DNA from: Coptis chinensis
Lineage: Eukaryota > Streptophyta > Magnoliopsida > Ranunculales > Ranunculaceae
Assembly: GCA_015680905.1 (NCBI GenBank)
Contig: CM027378.1
Span: 74,305,501 to 74,369,500 of the forward strand
DNA: 64,000 nt
Direction of reading: 5' to 3'
The notes under the pieces are model-generated. The model was not told the DNA's origin, did no database searches, and worked only from the letters and a program-made list of their open reading frames with translations. Position 1 is the stretch's first letter; each line of letters starts with the position of its first letter. Positions 1 to 11,569 of the stretch are shown in pieces. The position numbers and the translations under genes are program-made.

Positions 1-1150
1 TCCTTGCTACGCGTTTGAATAGCGTCTTGTATACGTGATCTCAGTGTTTGTATGATGTTAGAAACACTGAATAACTTGAAGAAATGAAAATTTGGACTGA
101 CCTGTGAAAAATCGGGCTAGTATTACAACACAAGGGGCTGGCTTCCGAATAGGCCTAGGTAGGGCGCAGGTCGCGCTCGCAATTAGCCTTGGTAGGGCGT
201 GGGTCGCGCTCAGCCAAAAAGTGGATTTCCAGGCGTTTGGGCGCGGGTGGCGCTCAACTTTTGCTTGCCCAGGTCGCGGGTCGCGCTCAGGTGGAATTTG
301 AAATTCCAGTGTTTTAGGTGCGGGTCGCGCTCAGGTTTGGCCTTGTATGGGCGCAGGTTGCGCTCTCCAAAAAATATGAAATTTTTACAGTCGATTGTTA
401 AGACGTCTATAAAGTAGCCTGTAAAATTTCAGATCAATCAGAGCTATGAAAGTCCATCTACTGCCCTCCAAAGTTTGTGAAACAGTGTTCGGACACAATA
501 CAAACAACCGAATGGTTAACCAATCAAAATAGAGACAAAAATTTCCAAAATTTTACTGGAGACTCCAGACGGATCAAGGATATTCCTGTAAATATTTTAG
601 ATCAATTGGAGTTCTACAAACCCTCCTTATCGGCTGTTGTTCAAGACATTAAGTGTTTGCAACACTGCAGAAACACACTAGAAACACTCCACTAGTTAGG
701 AGGCCAAACCAAATAAAAAACTCGTCAAATCTTTACTAAAAACTCCTGACTTAGGATAGATACTCCTGTAAAAATTTTAAAATTTTTGGAACTGCCTAAG
801 TAACCTTACTCGTTTGTTTTTCAAGAACTTACGATTTGAAAACTGAAATGCAGCACTGTAAAGATCATATTTTTTCATAAGTTAAAACAATTAATAAAAT
901 TCTGAAAATATTCCAGTAAATCAACAACACCTTAAATATTATATCTGAAAATTTTCAGAATTTTGGAAAATTTAAAAATACCTTTACCACAGTGTTTTGC
1001 CCTGTGCATCCGCAACCCATATGCCTAAAACAGTGAACAGTTCCGAAAATTCAAGAAATAAGAATGAAAAATTAAAAGAGTGAGTGGGTAGAGAATGGGG
1101 GATTGCCCTTTGAATTCAAGAAATTGAATTCTTGTCTTTAACGAGATTAA
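1..1150 (-). mobile_element. Internal (untranslated) region of an Athila-type retrotransposon, truncated by the window edge
   Basis: This stretch lies directly downstream, on the minus strand, of an Athila-type LTR and primer binding site, so it should be the 5' untranslated/internal part of that element. No gag or pol reading frame is recognisable in it. The first 110 bases after the primer site resemble the plus-strand sequence at 4490-4600 (a CCATTCTCTACCCAC motif followed by a T-rich tract), which supports a shared element family. It also holds the GC-rich array described separately. Assignment rests on position and on this similarity, not on coding evidence. Confidence 0.55.
162..365. 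repeat. GC-rich array, six copies of an ~18-bp GGGCGCGGGTCGCGCTCA motif
   Basis: Six degenerate copies begin at 162, 195, 239, 272, 316 and 349. Start-to-start distances are 33, 44, 33, 44 and 33 bp, all multiples of 11, giving a 77-bp higher-order unit. The spacers are AT-rich and unrelated by eye. The motif is far more GC-rich than the surrounding sequence and contains several CpG and CHG sites. The array sits in the presumed internal region of the minus-strand Athila-type element. Confidence 0.8.
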
Positions 1151-1168
1151 GATGGCAGCGGCGCCATT
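1151..1168 (-). promoter_or_regulatory. Primer binding site of Athila-type element
   Basis: Read on the minus strand, two A residues follow the LTR end and then TGGCGCCGCTGCCATC. The first 13 bases differ at one position from the complement of the plant tRNA-Asp 3' end, the usual Athila primer (established knowledge). The same arrangement recurs at 4474 and 53481. Confidence 0.7.
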
Positions 1169-2241
1169 TGATAACCCATAAAAACAGTAAAACACTAATA
1201 TTAATGTCAACAACACTAATACGTAATATTACCATTTTTATGTTTAAATCAATTCTTCTTACTCTCAAAACATAATCATGCAATACAAGGAGTAAGGAAT
1301 CGTTCCACTCTTAACTCTCAAGACTTAAACAAATTCAATTGAACAAACACAAAGAATAATGATGAGAGTAATGATTTGAATAAGAAATTAACTTTATAAA
1401 TCTAATAGAACAATAAGAACAAGACATGATTGAATGAATAACAACTACTTATTAATCTAATGAACAATAAGAACAATGATTAAAAATGAACTTAAAACAA
1501 CTAAATATAACTAAGAATTGAATCAATAATCTAAATTGAAATGAAGAACTAATCCTTTATTCTAAAAACTAAATATGATTCTAAACTAACTAATTGAATG
1601 TAAAAAAACTAGATCTAGATCTAAAAAAACTATTCTCTAATGGCTACCTTCTAACCTAACTAAGTATGACTTAAGAGCTAAGTCTTTCTTTTTTAAAGGA
1701 GGAGACCAGATCCACATTTTCGTGCATAGGCTGAGGAGCCATGTTTTGGGCCGGAAAATCGAGCCCAAAGCCCAATTTCTTCAGTCCACAAAGCCCGTTT
1801 CAGCTGACTTTGACTTCAACAGACTTTTCATCCACTTTTGCTCCTTTGATTGGGTCAAGTCTTAAACCATTGGAAAGATCTTTCCGTGCCGGTCGTTTTG
1901 ACATAAGGTAGGCCCAATTCTAAGGCATGAGTCCAAAGATATGGTCTTCAAAAGTTCTACTGACTTGTGCACTGTTTCTGCCCGTGTTGACTTTTCAGCT
2001 TTTGACCGGGCTTTACAAAGGCTTTGTCTCCTTAAATCTTGGCCTTTAACCACATAATTTCTTAGCAACCAACCCTTGCTCCTTTATCTCACCAAAGTGG
2101 CACATTTCTGCACATAATTGACTTCAATGCCTGAAATACATAAAAACACATAATCAGCATTAACTTTTATTTATTACTCGCATAATTGGTCTAAAAGTAT
2201 GATTGTTAAGGGGTTAAAACTACAGTTTTGGGCTCTTATCA
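1169..2241 (-). mobile_element. Athila-type LTR, complete, 1073 bp
   Basis: On the minus strand the sequence starts TGATAAGAGCCC and ends GGGTTATCA, giving TGATAA/TTATCA inverted termini, and is followed at once by a tRNA-Asp-type primer site. The opening resembles the LTRs starting at 50982 and 51742. The primer site shows this is a 5' LTR whose element runs leftward out of the window, so its target duplication cannot be checked. No coding capacity is expected; a 68-codon frame inside it is a chance frame. Confidence 0.8.
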
Positions 2242-3574
2242 ACTAATAGTGGAATCTTTCTGAAAACAACTAGAAAATGAAAGAGTTTTTGTCAGGATTG
2301 TTCTGTTTTCATCAGTATGCAAAGAGCTTAACAATTTAACTAGCAGTAACGTGAAAGACTCTGTGATGTTATCTAATAGACGTGTATCTTACTTACAGCT
2401 CCCATTATTTGAAACATTAGTTAATACACCAGCTACATAGCTAGTTAATTACTATACCTAAGAAATCATAGGGCTCCATAGTCGTTGGGGAAGAAAGGAC
2501 AAATGTGTTTTTTTAACAGCCAATGCATGATTTTAAAACGATCAAGCTAGTCTGCTTTCCACAACTCCACTAGAGTGAATTGGACATTGACAAACACATA
2601 TTCTGCCACTCTACAACATACAAGTACAATCTTCTACAAAAATAAACAACTACATACTAACTGCTACAAGATACAGCAAGTACTGATTGTAATACTACAA
2701 AAATGATATTTCACTCTAGGCTCAAAGCTAGTAACAGATATACCCAACATGTGTAACATATGAATTAGCTCATAGAGTTACAGGTGCCATAAATAATTGA
2801 AATAACTACAAAGAAATTGTACCTAAGTTCATACTTATTCAAAAGAAGAGTAGGCGAAACTCTAGTCAAATTGTTTATCAACCGAATGATAGTTCTTTGA
2901 AATTGTTTTTTTTTTAACCATTCATTTCTTACAAATTCAATAAATTGAATTGACCTAAAACTCCTTAATCACTTAATAATTCACCCCACAACAACAATGA
3001 AATACTCACAAAGCAATTTTTTAATACACCCCCATATCATAAACAAACCCTCAGCAACTGCAATAAATTTCATGAGAAAGATGCATCATCCCAATATACT
3101 AATTAAAGAAAAAGTAACATTTTTTCTGAATAAAAGAAACAAACTGGTGAAATTGAAGCTTGCTGAATTTGTTAGCTTTGGCGGAATTTGTTTGAAGTTG
3201 CTGTAGAGATGAAATTGTTAGCTTTAGCGGAACAAGGTAATGAAATTATCCGCGAGGCTTGCAAATGGAGTCTTGAAGTAGCTGCTACTTGTGAGGTATG
3301 GAAAGAGATTGTATATGACGACGATTTTTTGTTTTTGAGTTTTAACCAAATAGAAACCGAAAGAGAGAAAATTGGAAAATAGCAAAAAATTTGGGGGGAA
3401 GGTATTCGCGCTTCGACTGGGATTTCAGGGAAAATTTTCTTGACAAGCGTGGACCATCAATTTTTTGTTTGACGGTTATGGACCATCAATTTAATAAAAA
3501 GCCCGTCAAATATATTCTTGACTATTAGTACCGGTCAATTCCTATCCAGGCCAGGAGTCAAAAAAATCATGCTT
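2242..3574. other. Spacer between two divergent Athila-type LTR heads; no gene recognised
   Basis: AT-rich sequence without a recognisable gene. Short frames at 2997-3206 and 3188-3382 overlap in different phases and match nothing I know. A phrase reading GGACCATCAATTT occurs twice near 3450 and 3480. This may be host sequence, or the unrecognised front part of the plus-strand LTR that ends at 4471. Confidence 0.4.
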
Positions 3575-4471
3575 TTACCTAGTGACGAAATTGTAAACCT
3601 AACCCTCGCCTATATAAAGAGGATGAATGAAAAACTCTATTATCTCTTCCTCCTATTAGTTAGAATAATTTAGCTCTCTCTCTCTCTCCCTTTTCTTAGT
3701 TTAGTATAATTAAGTAATTAGGGTTTATAATTGTAGCCTCCATTAAAATACCTTCAAGTTATTATTATTATTCAATTCAATTGCTTCTCTTTCTATTATG
3801 TCTTCTTCTCATTATTTTTATTTATGATAGTCCCATGAATCAAAGCTAAACCTCCATTAGAGAGTCCTCATCAATGAAGCTTTGATGAGGACTTGATTTG
3901 TTAGTATAGAATTGTTGGATAGAACTTCAAGTTTAGATTTTTCTTGACTTAAAGATACGAAAAGTTTAATCTAAACTAGATAATAGGGAGTTTTCCATGA
4001 GAATGGGAACAAGCTTTCTCTCATGTTAATTAGTTTATGACTAGAGATAGTATAATGTGATTAGGGATCATAAAAGGCCTAACCTTTATGTTTGAACCTT
4101 ATGTGTAAACGTAGGGATTAAAGTTTGCAATAAACTCTATGCTAGCATGTTAAGTATTAATTAAAGTGGATTTCAATCTCGCTCTATTCTTCTCCATATT
4201 TTATTCAAGTCATATTCAATTTCTTTAATTAAATTAGTATAAGTTAAATTCATATATTTAGTTTAGTAGTATAAATTCACATCCATAAATATTGCTCTCA
4301 CTATTGTTTTCTTGTATTTGATTAGTTGAATTCGTTTAAGTTTAGAGAGTTAAGTGTGGAACAATTCCGTACTCTATATATTGTATGAATATATATGTGA
4401 GAGTGGGAAATAAATAATTGATAACGTAAGAATAAATTAGAGAAATCTAGTACAATTTTTACGGTATATCA
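3575..4471 (+). mobile_element. 3' portion of an Athila-type LTR
   Basis: The segment contains a TATATAAA box at 3611-3618 in a context close to that at 51534-51541 in another Athila-type LTR, then a CT-rich leader. It ends in ATATCA just before a primer site (TGGCGCTGCTGCCATC from 4474). The left boundary is uncertain because no TGATAA start was found upstream, so the LTR may be truncated. It points in the opposite direction to the LTR at 1169-2241. Confidence 0.6.
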
Positions 4472-4473
4472 AA

Positions 4474-4700
4474 TGGCGCTGCTGCCATCTTAAACTCATT
4501 CAGGACAAGAATTCAATTGCTTGAATCCCCCAATCCTCCATTCTCTACCCACCCTCCCTTTTAATTTTTCATTCTTGTTTTTCGCGTTTCATTTCCTTTT
4601 AACTTGATATTCTTACTGTTGATTGTTTTTCAGACGACCAGTTGGAGAAGCTTTTCAAACAAATCCACCGTAGTCTTACCTCAGCTTAGTCTTTCTCGAA
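4474..4700 (+). mobile_element. Primer binding site and start of internal region, Athila-type element
   Basis: TGGCGCTGCTGCC at 4474-4486 is a slightly mutated copy of the primer site seen at 53481 and, on minus, at 1166. The next ~110 bases parallel the minus-strand sequence left of 1150. After about 4640 the resemblance is lost and no gag frame follows, so the element is either truncated or heavily decayed. Confidence 0.55.
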
Positions 4701-6480
4701 CCTCTTCCACCTCTTGTCTGAATTAGATTTATGTATGTATATTGCTAACTTTTTCTACCCTTATTGTTTTTGCAAATTAAATTTTGACAATTTTTATTTT
4801 GGATCTACAGTATTTTGCTTACGTATGTTAAAGTTGAAGGTCTTTTATCGGACAAAATTTTAGAAGAACTGGTGTAGTACTATAGATAAAAAAACGAAGT
4901 GTTTACCATGTCCAACAAACATCTATGCCCAATTTTCATAACAGGTAGGGAGAGAGAACTAACATATATGAATTCCTAGTAAGCATTGAGGGAGTCAAAA
5001 TCTTTACCAAGGTATGCCCGTAAGCTTTCGAATGCTTCATTGCCAGGCAATATTTTCTGAAATCAGTTTTTTGTTTAGATACATAGGATCCTTATTTTCC
5101 TCAATAGTTAAAGTACATTATCTATGAGACATATCCCCAAATACATAACAATATTCCAACTTCTTGAGCTTATTGAGTTCCATAGAAGAGCAATTAGGCA
5201 GACTTGACGAAATTTTTTAATTATATTCTTTAACAAACTATAAATTCTATATAATATATAGCGTGATAAGGAAAAAAACTACTATAGTACAATATTTGAA
5301 GTTGGAATTAGATAGATCAAAACATAAACGAACATAAAAACTCTCGAACCCAAAATCCTATGCTCATTCTAGATAAATCTCTTCAAAAAGATAGTTTATT
5401 TTTTTAATTATAAAGTAAGCACCGATACAGAAAACAACGAAAAAGAGTTTTCAAGAATTACCCGAGTCATATTCTCAAAATTCATGTCCTTAATTGCTTT
5501 CATAGTTAGTTCAGATTAACTAACTGAATTTCCCCCTTCTCCAACCAAGTCCATTACTTCCCCCCTGAAAACAAATGATGTGCAATTGATGAATTAAGAA
5601 ATTGAATTCAATCAGAGATTTAAACATATGAAATTCATAGAAGAGTGTACCTGGTGGGTTTGGATGATTGAAATTGAGATTGAATTGAGAACCAATAGTT
5701 GAAGCGATAGAGAGATAATATATCCATATATCTCCCTTAAGAAATTTGAGTTTTTTTTTATGTAGGAGTAGCCGTAGGTTATTTGGACTAATTAATCTCT
5801 TCAAGCAAAAGGAACAACCCTGAATTTCAGAAAAGGAATTTATTAAATTTGAAGAAAAATGAGAATCGTAAAATAAAGCTATTATACCTGTTGTGCTATG
5901 TTGCTATTTAGAATAAAGGTCTGCTAAACTCGTGTCTGATGATAAATGTGTAATGTATATAAGTTGGTATCTCTTTGTATAAATTTGCAACTCAATGCAG
6001 TTTCTATTGCAATTGCGCCCTTCAAATTTCTAACTGGAAATGACTTTTTTTCTAGAATTGACTTAACCATGGCATGTTGTAGAAAAAGATGCAGTAATCA
6101 AATAGTAAGGGTGGTACACAAATCATCCAATTATATAGATTGACATCATTGCTACATAATGCAATTTCATTTGGATCTAAATTCATGTTAACAGCTTTTG
6201 AGCAAAGAACTACTTACTATATTTAGTATAAACTCTAGTCAGTGACTATTATGCTGTAGTAACTGGCACCCCGTAGCATCAACGGCCCTCTCCATGGAAT
6301 GTGCTAGCTCAGGAATTGATGTTTTGCAAACTGAACAATTCAACAAAAGAAAAAAAAAATCTCATAAGAGGTCAAAACATCAATCCTTATAAGATCAATA
6401 TATTTTACCTTACAAAAGAATAGGACAAGATTGCAACATATAATTTCATAGATTGAGCTAAGAACAAACAGGGTAAAGGA
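4701..6480. other. Intergenic or degraded sequence without a recognisable gene
   Basis: AT-rich DNA with no frame longer than about 95 codons. The longest (5520-5804, minus) has ordinary low-complexity composition and I recognise no family in it. I see no conserved motif, RNA gene or clear repeat here. Confidence 0.4.
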
Positions 6481-6500
6481 GACAAATATGTACAACGATT

Positions 6501-6960
6501 GGCAGTCCAGTCCAACCAACTAACACAGAAAAGGCTAGCCTGGTTAGAACGTCTTTTCTCTTTAAGTTAGTTCAGTTAAACGTATCTTAATATAGGACAA
6601 GCAAAATCTAATCCAAGTGTAAGACAGTCCAGTACAACCAACTAAAGCAGAAAAGGCTAGCCTGGTTAGAATGTCTTTTCGCTTTAAGTTAGTTCAGTTA
6701 AACTGATCTTAATACAGGATAAGCAAAATTTAATTTAAGTATAAGACAGTCCAGTCCAACCAACTAAAGCAGAAAAGGCTGGCCTGGTTAGAATGTCTTT
6801 TCTCTTTAAGTTAGTTCAGTTAAACTGATCTTAATGTCGGACAAGCAAAATCTAATCTAAGCGTAAGACAGTCCAGTCTAACCAACTAAAGCAGAAAAGG
6901 CTAGCCAGCAAAATCTAATCTAAGTGTAAGACAGTCCAGTCCAACCATTCTGACAAAATT
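6501..6960. repeat. ~122-bp tandem repeat, about four copies
   Basis: Units open with CAGTCCAGTCCAACCAAC and continue through GAAAAGGCTAGCCTGGTTAGAA and TTAAGTTAGTTCAGTTAAAC. Starts fall near 6501, 6624, 6746 and 6867 (period 121-123 bp), with a shortened last copy near 6930. Related diverged units recur at 7965-8370 and 19561-19870. No coding potential is evident. Confidence 0.85.
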
Positions 6961-7103
6961 TTGACAAAATATTTCGGTCCAACTTACTGAAAGTCGGATT
7001 TCAAAATTCAAATTCAAACTTTGGGCGGGATTCAAGATTTAACCAAAATTTAAAATTCAAGCGGGAAATTTAAATTTAAATTTCATATTCAAGACTTCAT
7101 ATG

Positions 7104-7142
<39 letters not shown>

Positions 7143-9023
7143 AACCCTAAACCCTAAATTTAAATCAATTTAGGGAAAAAAAAAACTACAAATCAATTGA
7201 CCAAAAAATTTAAATCAAAGTTTTCCTTCACTATATGCTTTGAACTCGAAACCCTAAACCCTAAACCCTAAATCCTAAATTGAGTCGTGTATTTAAATTT
7301 CAAAAATAATTTTGTAAGCCAAAATTCAATAAGAAATTTTGAATTAAAGAAAAAAAAAATATTGTTCAAATTCAATTTCATTCACATCTCTATAAAGTAC
7401 AAAACCTTACCCATAAACCTTAAACCCTGAAATCATATGTACACCTATAGTGTAGTGGGGAAGACCATAAAATAAATATGTAACATTTAGGTGTACAAAC
7501 AATGGTTACTAAACGGTTTATAAACCCAAAACCCAAAACTGAGTCGTGTATTTAAATTCCAAAAATAATTTTGTGAGCCAAAATTCAATAATAAATTTTG
7601 AATTAAAGAAAAAAAAATATTGTTCAAATTCAATTTCATTCACATCTCTGTAAAGTACAAAATCTTACCTATAAACCTTAAACCCATAAACTTATATAAT
7701 CTTAAAAGCATATCATTTCCCCTTAAATAGCAAAACTGACACTAGACAATCACATATGAAACTTAATATATATAATCAAGACAAGAAAAAGTGTCAAATG
7801 AGATAGACCTGTACAATTAATTGACTGAATTCAGATGATTTAGACTATCAGGTATCCTTAAGAAAAATAAAGCTAGTCACAAAATGAAGTCCAAGCAATT
7901 TTGGTAAGTAAATTGCCACTCAGCCTTTGAGGTTGCCTGATAAACTGAAAAGATAAGGATTTTTGACAGTCCAATCCAACCAACTAAAACAGAAAAGGTG
8001 CCTGGTTAGAACGTCATTTCTCTTTAAGTTAGTTCAGATAAACCAATCTTAATACAGGAAAATCTAACTGTAATTAAGACAGTCCAGTCCAACCAACTAA
8101 AGCAGAAAAGCTAGCCTGGTGAGAACGTCTTTTCGCTCTAAGTTAGTTTATTTAAACCAGTCTTAATGTAGGACTAGCAAAATCTAATCTAAGTATAAGA
8201 CAGTCCAGTCCAACCAACTAAAGCAAACAAGGCTAGCCAGCAAAATCTAATCTAAGTGTAAGACAATCCAGTCCAACCAACAGAGACATAAAGGGATAGT
8301 CTAACTGGCGGAACATCTTTGTTTTTATAAGTTAGTTCAATTAAACCATTCCTAATGCAGGACCTACACATTTTGTCTATGTATAACACATCTGACCAAC
8401 ACATCTCTCTTCATTTGAAATTTGAAATTTTGACAAAATATTTTGGTCCAACTTAATGAAGGTTGGATTTCAAAATTCAAATTCAAATTTTGGGCGGGAT
8501 TCGAGATTTCACCGAAATTTAAAGTCTAATTTGAAATTTGAAATTTTGGGCAAGAAATTTCAATTCAAATTTTGTGTTTTGAATTTCAAATTGGTTTTGT
8601 GTTATCCCTAACTCTAATTTCAATTCAATTCATGTTTTCATATTGTATTGAACATGAAATGAAGAATACAAACCAAATTACCAAAATATTATGTTCGAAA
8701 TTTTACTAAAATTTCAAATTCAAATTCAAATTTTAAAATTTGGGTGGGAAATTTAAATTTAAATTTCATATTCAAGACTTCATATGAGAAAAAAAAAAAC
8801 TACAAATCAATTAACCAAAAATTTTGAATCAAAGTTTTCCTTCACTATATGCTCTGAACTCAAAACCCAAAACCCAAAATCCTAAATCCTAAATTGAGTC
8901 GTGTATTTAAATTCCAAAAATAATTTTGTGAGCCAAAATTCAATAATAAATTTTGAATTAAAGGAAAAAAAATATTGTTCAAATTCCGTTTCATTCACAT
9001 CTCTGTAAAGTACAAAACCTTAC
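6961..9023. repeat. Complex repeat field: A-rich modules, duplicated blocks and short telomere-like tracts
   Basis: A module beginning GAGTCGTGTATTTAAATT and running through a TTCAAATTCAATTTCATTCACATC phrase to CTTACCCATAAACC occurs near 7283, 7543 and 8897; the last copy continues at 19305 after the retrotransposon. A second block (ATATTT[C/T]GGTCCAACTTA followed by GGGCGGGATTC) occurs near 6970 and 8440. Three CCCTAAA units lie at 7252-7272 and two at 7145-7158. A 33-A run lies at 7106-7138. About 122-bp units recur at 7965-8370. The field looks like a degenerate satellite-like or transposon-derived array, not a gene. Confidence 0.7.
9019..9023. repeat. Target site duplication, left copy (CTTAC)
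   Basis: CTTAC immediately precedes the 5' LTR and is repeated exactly at 19305-19309 after the 3' LTR. Joining the flanks restores the phrase seen in the parallel module at 7403-7420, confirming the insertion site. Confidence 0.9.
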
Positions 9024-9419
9024 TGTATTAACCCCTTTTTAGTCCACTAAGGTGGCATCTCCGCCGGCCTGAAGCAAGATAAGAAAATGAAGGCGCAAAA
9101 CACCTGATCGGGGCTGCGGCTCTGAAAAAGTGGTCGGGTCGTACAACAGCATGTGGAAGCAGAGCGGTCAGAGTCAAAGAGGAGGCAACTTAATAAAGAA
9201 GGAACAGTGGGTACAACAGTAAGGCCGCGGAACCCTAAGAAGAGAGGTGTGCCAGTGTGGACCAAAGGATGGGAGGAAGATCAACGGATAAGAAAGAAGG
9301 GAGGAGGATATAAATAGGAACAGTGAAGCAAGAAAAAGGGAGGAAAAAAAAAGAGAGAGGAGGGAGAGTGAGAGAGATTTGGACATAGGAGCTTAGAGGT
9401 TGCAATTTGTGAGCATACA
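9024..9419 (+). mobile_element. 5' LTR of the Retand-like element
   Basis: 396 bp, TGTATTAACCCC to GAGCATACA. A TATA box (TATAAATA) lies at 9309-9316, about 110 bp before the LTR end, and should set the element's transcription start. A pyrimidine-poor GA-rich stretch follows it. Confidence 0.92.
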
Positions 9420-9421
9420 TT

Positions 9422-9439
9422 TGGCGCCGTCTGTGGGGA
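9422..9439 (+). promoter_or_regulatory. Primer binding site
   Basis: TGGCGCCGTCTGTGGGGA starts two bases after the LTR end. It is the standard Tat-lineage primer site, complementary to a tRNA 3' end finishing in the CCA triplet. It differs after TGGCGCCG from the Athila-type site used by the other elements in this window. Confidence 0.88.
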
Positions 9440-9482
9440 CAAGGTAGGTCCACGATTTGAGAAGAAGGGGAAAGTGTGAAAC

Positions 9483-10685
9483 ATGGCTCCAGCTAAGAGA
9501 GGAAGAGGCAGGGGAAGAGGTAAAGGACGAGGCAGAGGAAGGCTGGCGAGGGAGGAGGTCGTTCAGAACGAAACGGCAAGCGTGGAAAATATAGAGGTGG
9601 GGGAAGAGGAAGTCAAAGATGCGGTGGCTGAGGCAACTAGGTTGCCTCAGGAGGAGGTAGGCAGACTTTGAGAAGAAAATGAGGAGCTGAGGAGAGAAAG
9701 GGAAGACACTCAGAGGGGAGCGGAAACAGCAGTGCCTGCGGGTAGTGAAGTGGAAGTGCAAAGTGAGGAACCTCCTTAGGAAGCCGAGGTGGACTGTGCA
9801 AAAGGCATTACCATGGAAATGGTATAGGCGATGATCGAAAGAGACAGAGAGGCCAACCACGCGGTGGAAAAGGAGAAACACGACGTGGCCAAGAAGGTGG
9901 TGGAGAGCCTGAATCAGAATCCACTTGCTGATTCAGTTTAGAATTTGGAGGTACCCAAAAGGTTCACCCAGCCGGGTTTGAAAGGTACGACTGGAAAGGA
10001 GATCCAGCGAACCATTTGCATCACTTCCGGCAGCAGATGCCACCGTGGCAAGAGGCGAAGTATGACGGCCTCCGATGCATGATGTTCCCCACCAGTCTGA
10101 AAGGGGGAGCATCTGATTGGTACTATCGGTTGGCGTCGCAGAGTATACAAAGGTTCGAGGAATTGGAGCAAGCTTTTGTGAATCACTTCATCCATCAGAA
10201 GAAGAGGGTGGTGGACGTAGCGGATCTTTTTAATGTCAGCAGAAGTCCGCAGAGACGTTCAGAAACTTTTATGCAGATTCAAGGAAGAGACCCTGAGGGT
10301 GGAGAGTTTGGACGAGCGAACCGCGGTCATAACATTCCAACATGGACTAAAGCAGGGAACTAGGGTGCATGAATCGGTATCAAAGATTGAAGTTACCACC
10401 TTGCATGCTTTGTACTTGAAGGTAGAGAGGTATATCCGATACGAAGACATTTTGCGGAGAAACAGTAAGGAACCCAAGAAACCCGACAAGTCAGTGCATG
10501 TCATGGCCACAGAGGATAGGAGGGACAGAGACAGGACCGCGGCATAGGACGGAGGAACATACAAGGGGTAGACACAGAGGGCAGAAAGGGGCAGGGACCA
10601 AGCCCGAAGGGAGTATAGGGAGAGAAAACCCTACCGCGAGATAGACTTGACTCCACTGAACAAGCCGTTGGAGGAAATCCTACCC
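9483..10685 (+). pseudogene. gag of the Retand-like element, broken
   Basis: The ATG at 9483 opens a frame with a strongly basic Gly-Arg-rich start followed by an acidic, coiled-coil-like segment. In that phase the frame is stopped by TGA at 9669 and by TAG at 9777, 9825 and 9939. The capsid-like core (retrotransposon gag domain, with a typical GASDWYYRL stretch) follows in shifted phase at about 10016-10230, and the rest of the core (a VESLDERTAVITF region) in a third phase to 10547. TAG codons at 10545 and 10569 then break the basic tail. The product would have been the structural nucleocapsid polyprotein. At least two frameshifts and six stops make it non-functional. Domain assignment is from motif recognition only. 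Confidence 0.8.
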
Positions 10686-10963
10686 TGATCAAGGGACAAC
10701 GACATTACGAAGAACCGCGGAGCTCGCCTAAGGAGATAGAAGGAAAGCCGTTTTGCGCGTACCATCAGGTTAGGAATCATGCTACCAATGAATGCTTTGC
10801 TTTGCAATGGTTAGTAGAGAGAATGATTGGGAGATGGCAGCTAAAGGAACATGTCAAGGAAGTTTAGCCGATCGAAAGGGTTCCCGCTGCGGCCTGAATC
10901 CTGGGCACGATAAATGTTATATTCAGCGGAGAAACGCTGGGGAAGAACTCCCACAGGGATAAG

Positions 10964-11569
10964 GTGAGGAGGACAGCCAGTCTGCAGCAGATCAACAAAG
11001 CCGTGAATAGTCCGCGGCCAGTTCCAGGAAGTAGCAGAGAAAAGGACAGGATAGAGTTTACTCCAAAGGATCTGGAATCGGTGAGCTCGCCACACGAAGA
11101 TGCGCTGGTGATTACCATAGCAATAAGGAATTACATGGTGAAGAGGGTGCTGATAGACTGCGGAAGTTCAGTAGATTTGCTATTTCAGAGTGCGATGGAA
11201 GAAATGGGGATAGAAAAGGAGCAAATGAAGCCTCCACAGACCAACTTGTTTGGATTCAACGGCAGCATGACTGATCCATTAGGGGAGCTAGTACTGTCGG
11301 TGACCGCGAGGCCGGTGACTGTTTTCACCAAGTTTATGGTAGTGAACACTAACTCGCAATACAACGCGATCCTGAGAAGAAAATGGATTCATGAGATGAA
11401 GGCAATTCCCTCCACTTATTACCAGGTGATCCACTTCCCGATGAATGGGGGAATGTATGAGATAAGGGGGGATCAAGTCACAGCTCAAAACCTCCACCAG
11501 GTGACAGCGAAGGGTCTTGTGCGCGCGCCCGGTAAGGGGACGTCGGAGAGAGGGGACAGTCTAGCATAG
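10964..11569 (+). pseudogene. Aspartic protease domain of Retand-like pol
   Basis: The 201-codon open stretch contains LIDCGSSVDLLF (active-site Asp-x-Gly-Ser at about 11155-11169) and the downstream YNAILRRKWIHEMKAI region, where family members usually have a Gly-Arg pair. This is the retropepsin that cleaves the gag-pol polyprotein. The catalytic triplet is DCG where most members have D[ST]G, which may or may not tolerate activity. The frame starts within pol, is not preceded by an intact gag, and ends at a TAG, so it is only a segment of a former polyprotein. Confidence 0.8.

Noticed and set aside
3188..3382. 64-codon frame near the Athila-type LTR
   Set aside because: Reads plausibly as protein but matches no family I know, and overlaps another frame in a different phase.
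5520..5804. 94-codon minus-strand frame
   Set aside because: No recognisable domain, no supporting splice structure, and composition like the surrounding AT-rich DNA.
7145..7279. True chromosome end or telomere
   Set aside because: Only two and three CCCTAAA units, embedded in other sequence on both sides.
9393..9881. 162-codon minus-strand frame over the Retand-like gag start
   Set aside because: It is antisense to the purine-rich Gly-Arg/Glu coding region of gag, runs into the LTR, and has the Ser/Leu/Pro bias expected from that shadow.
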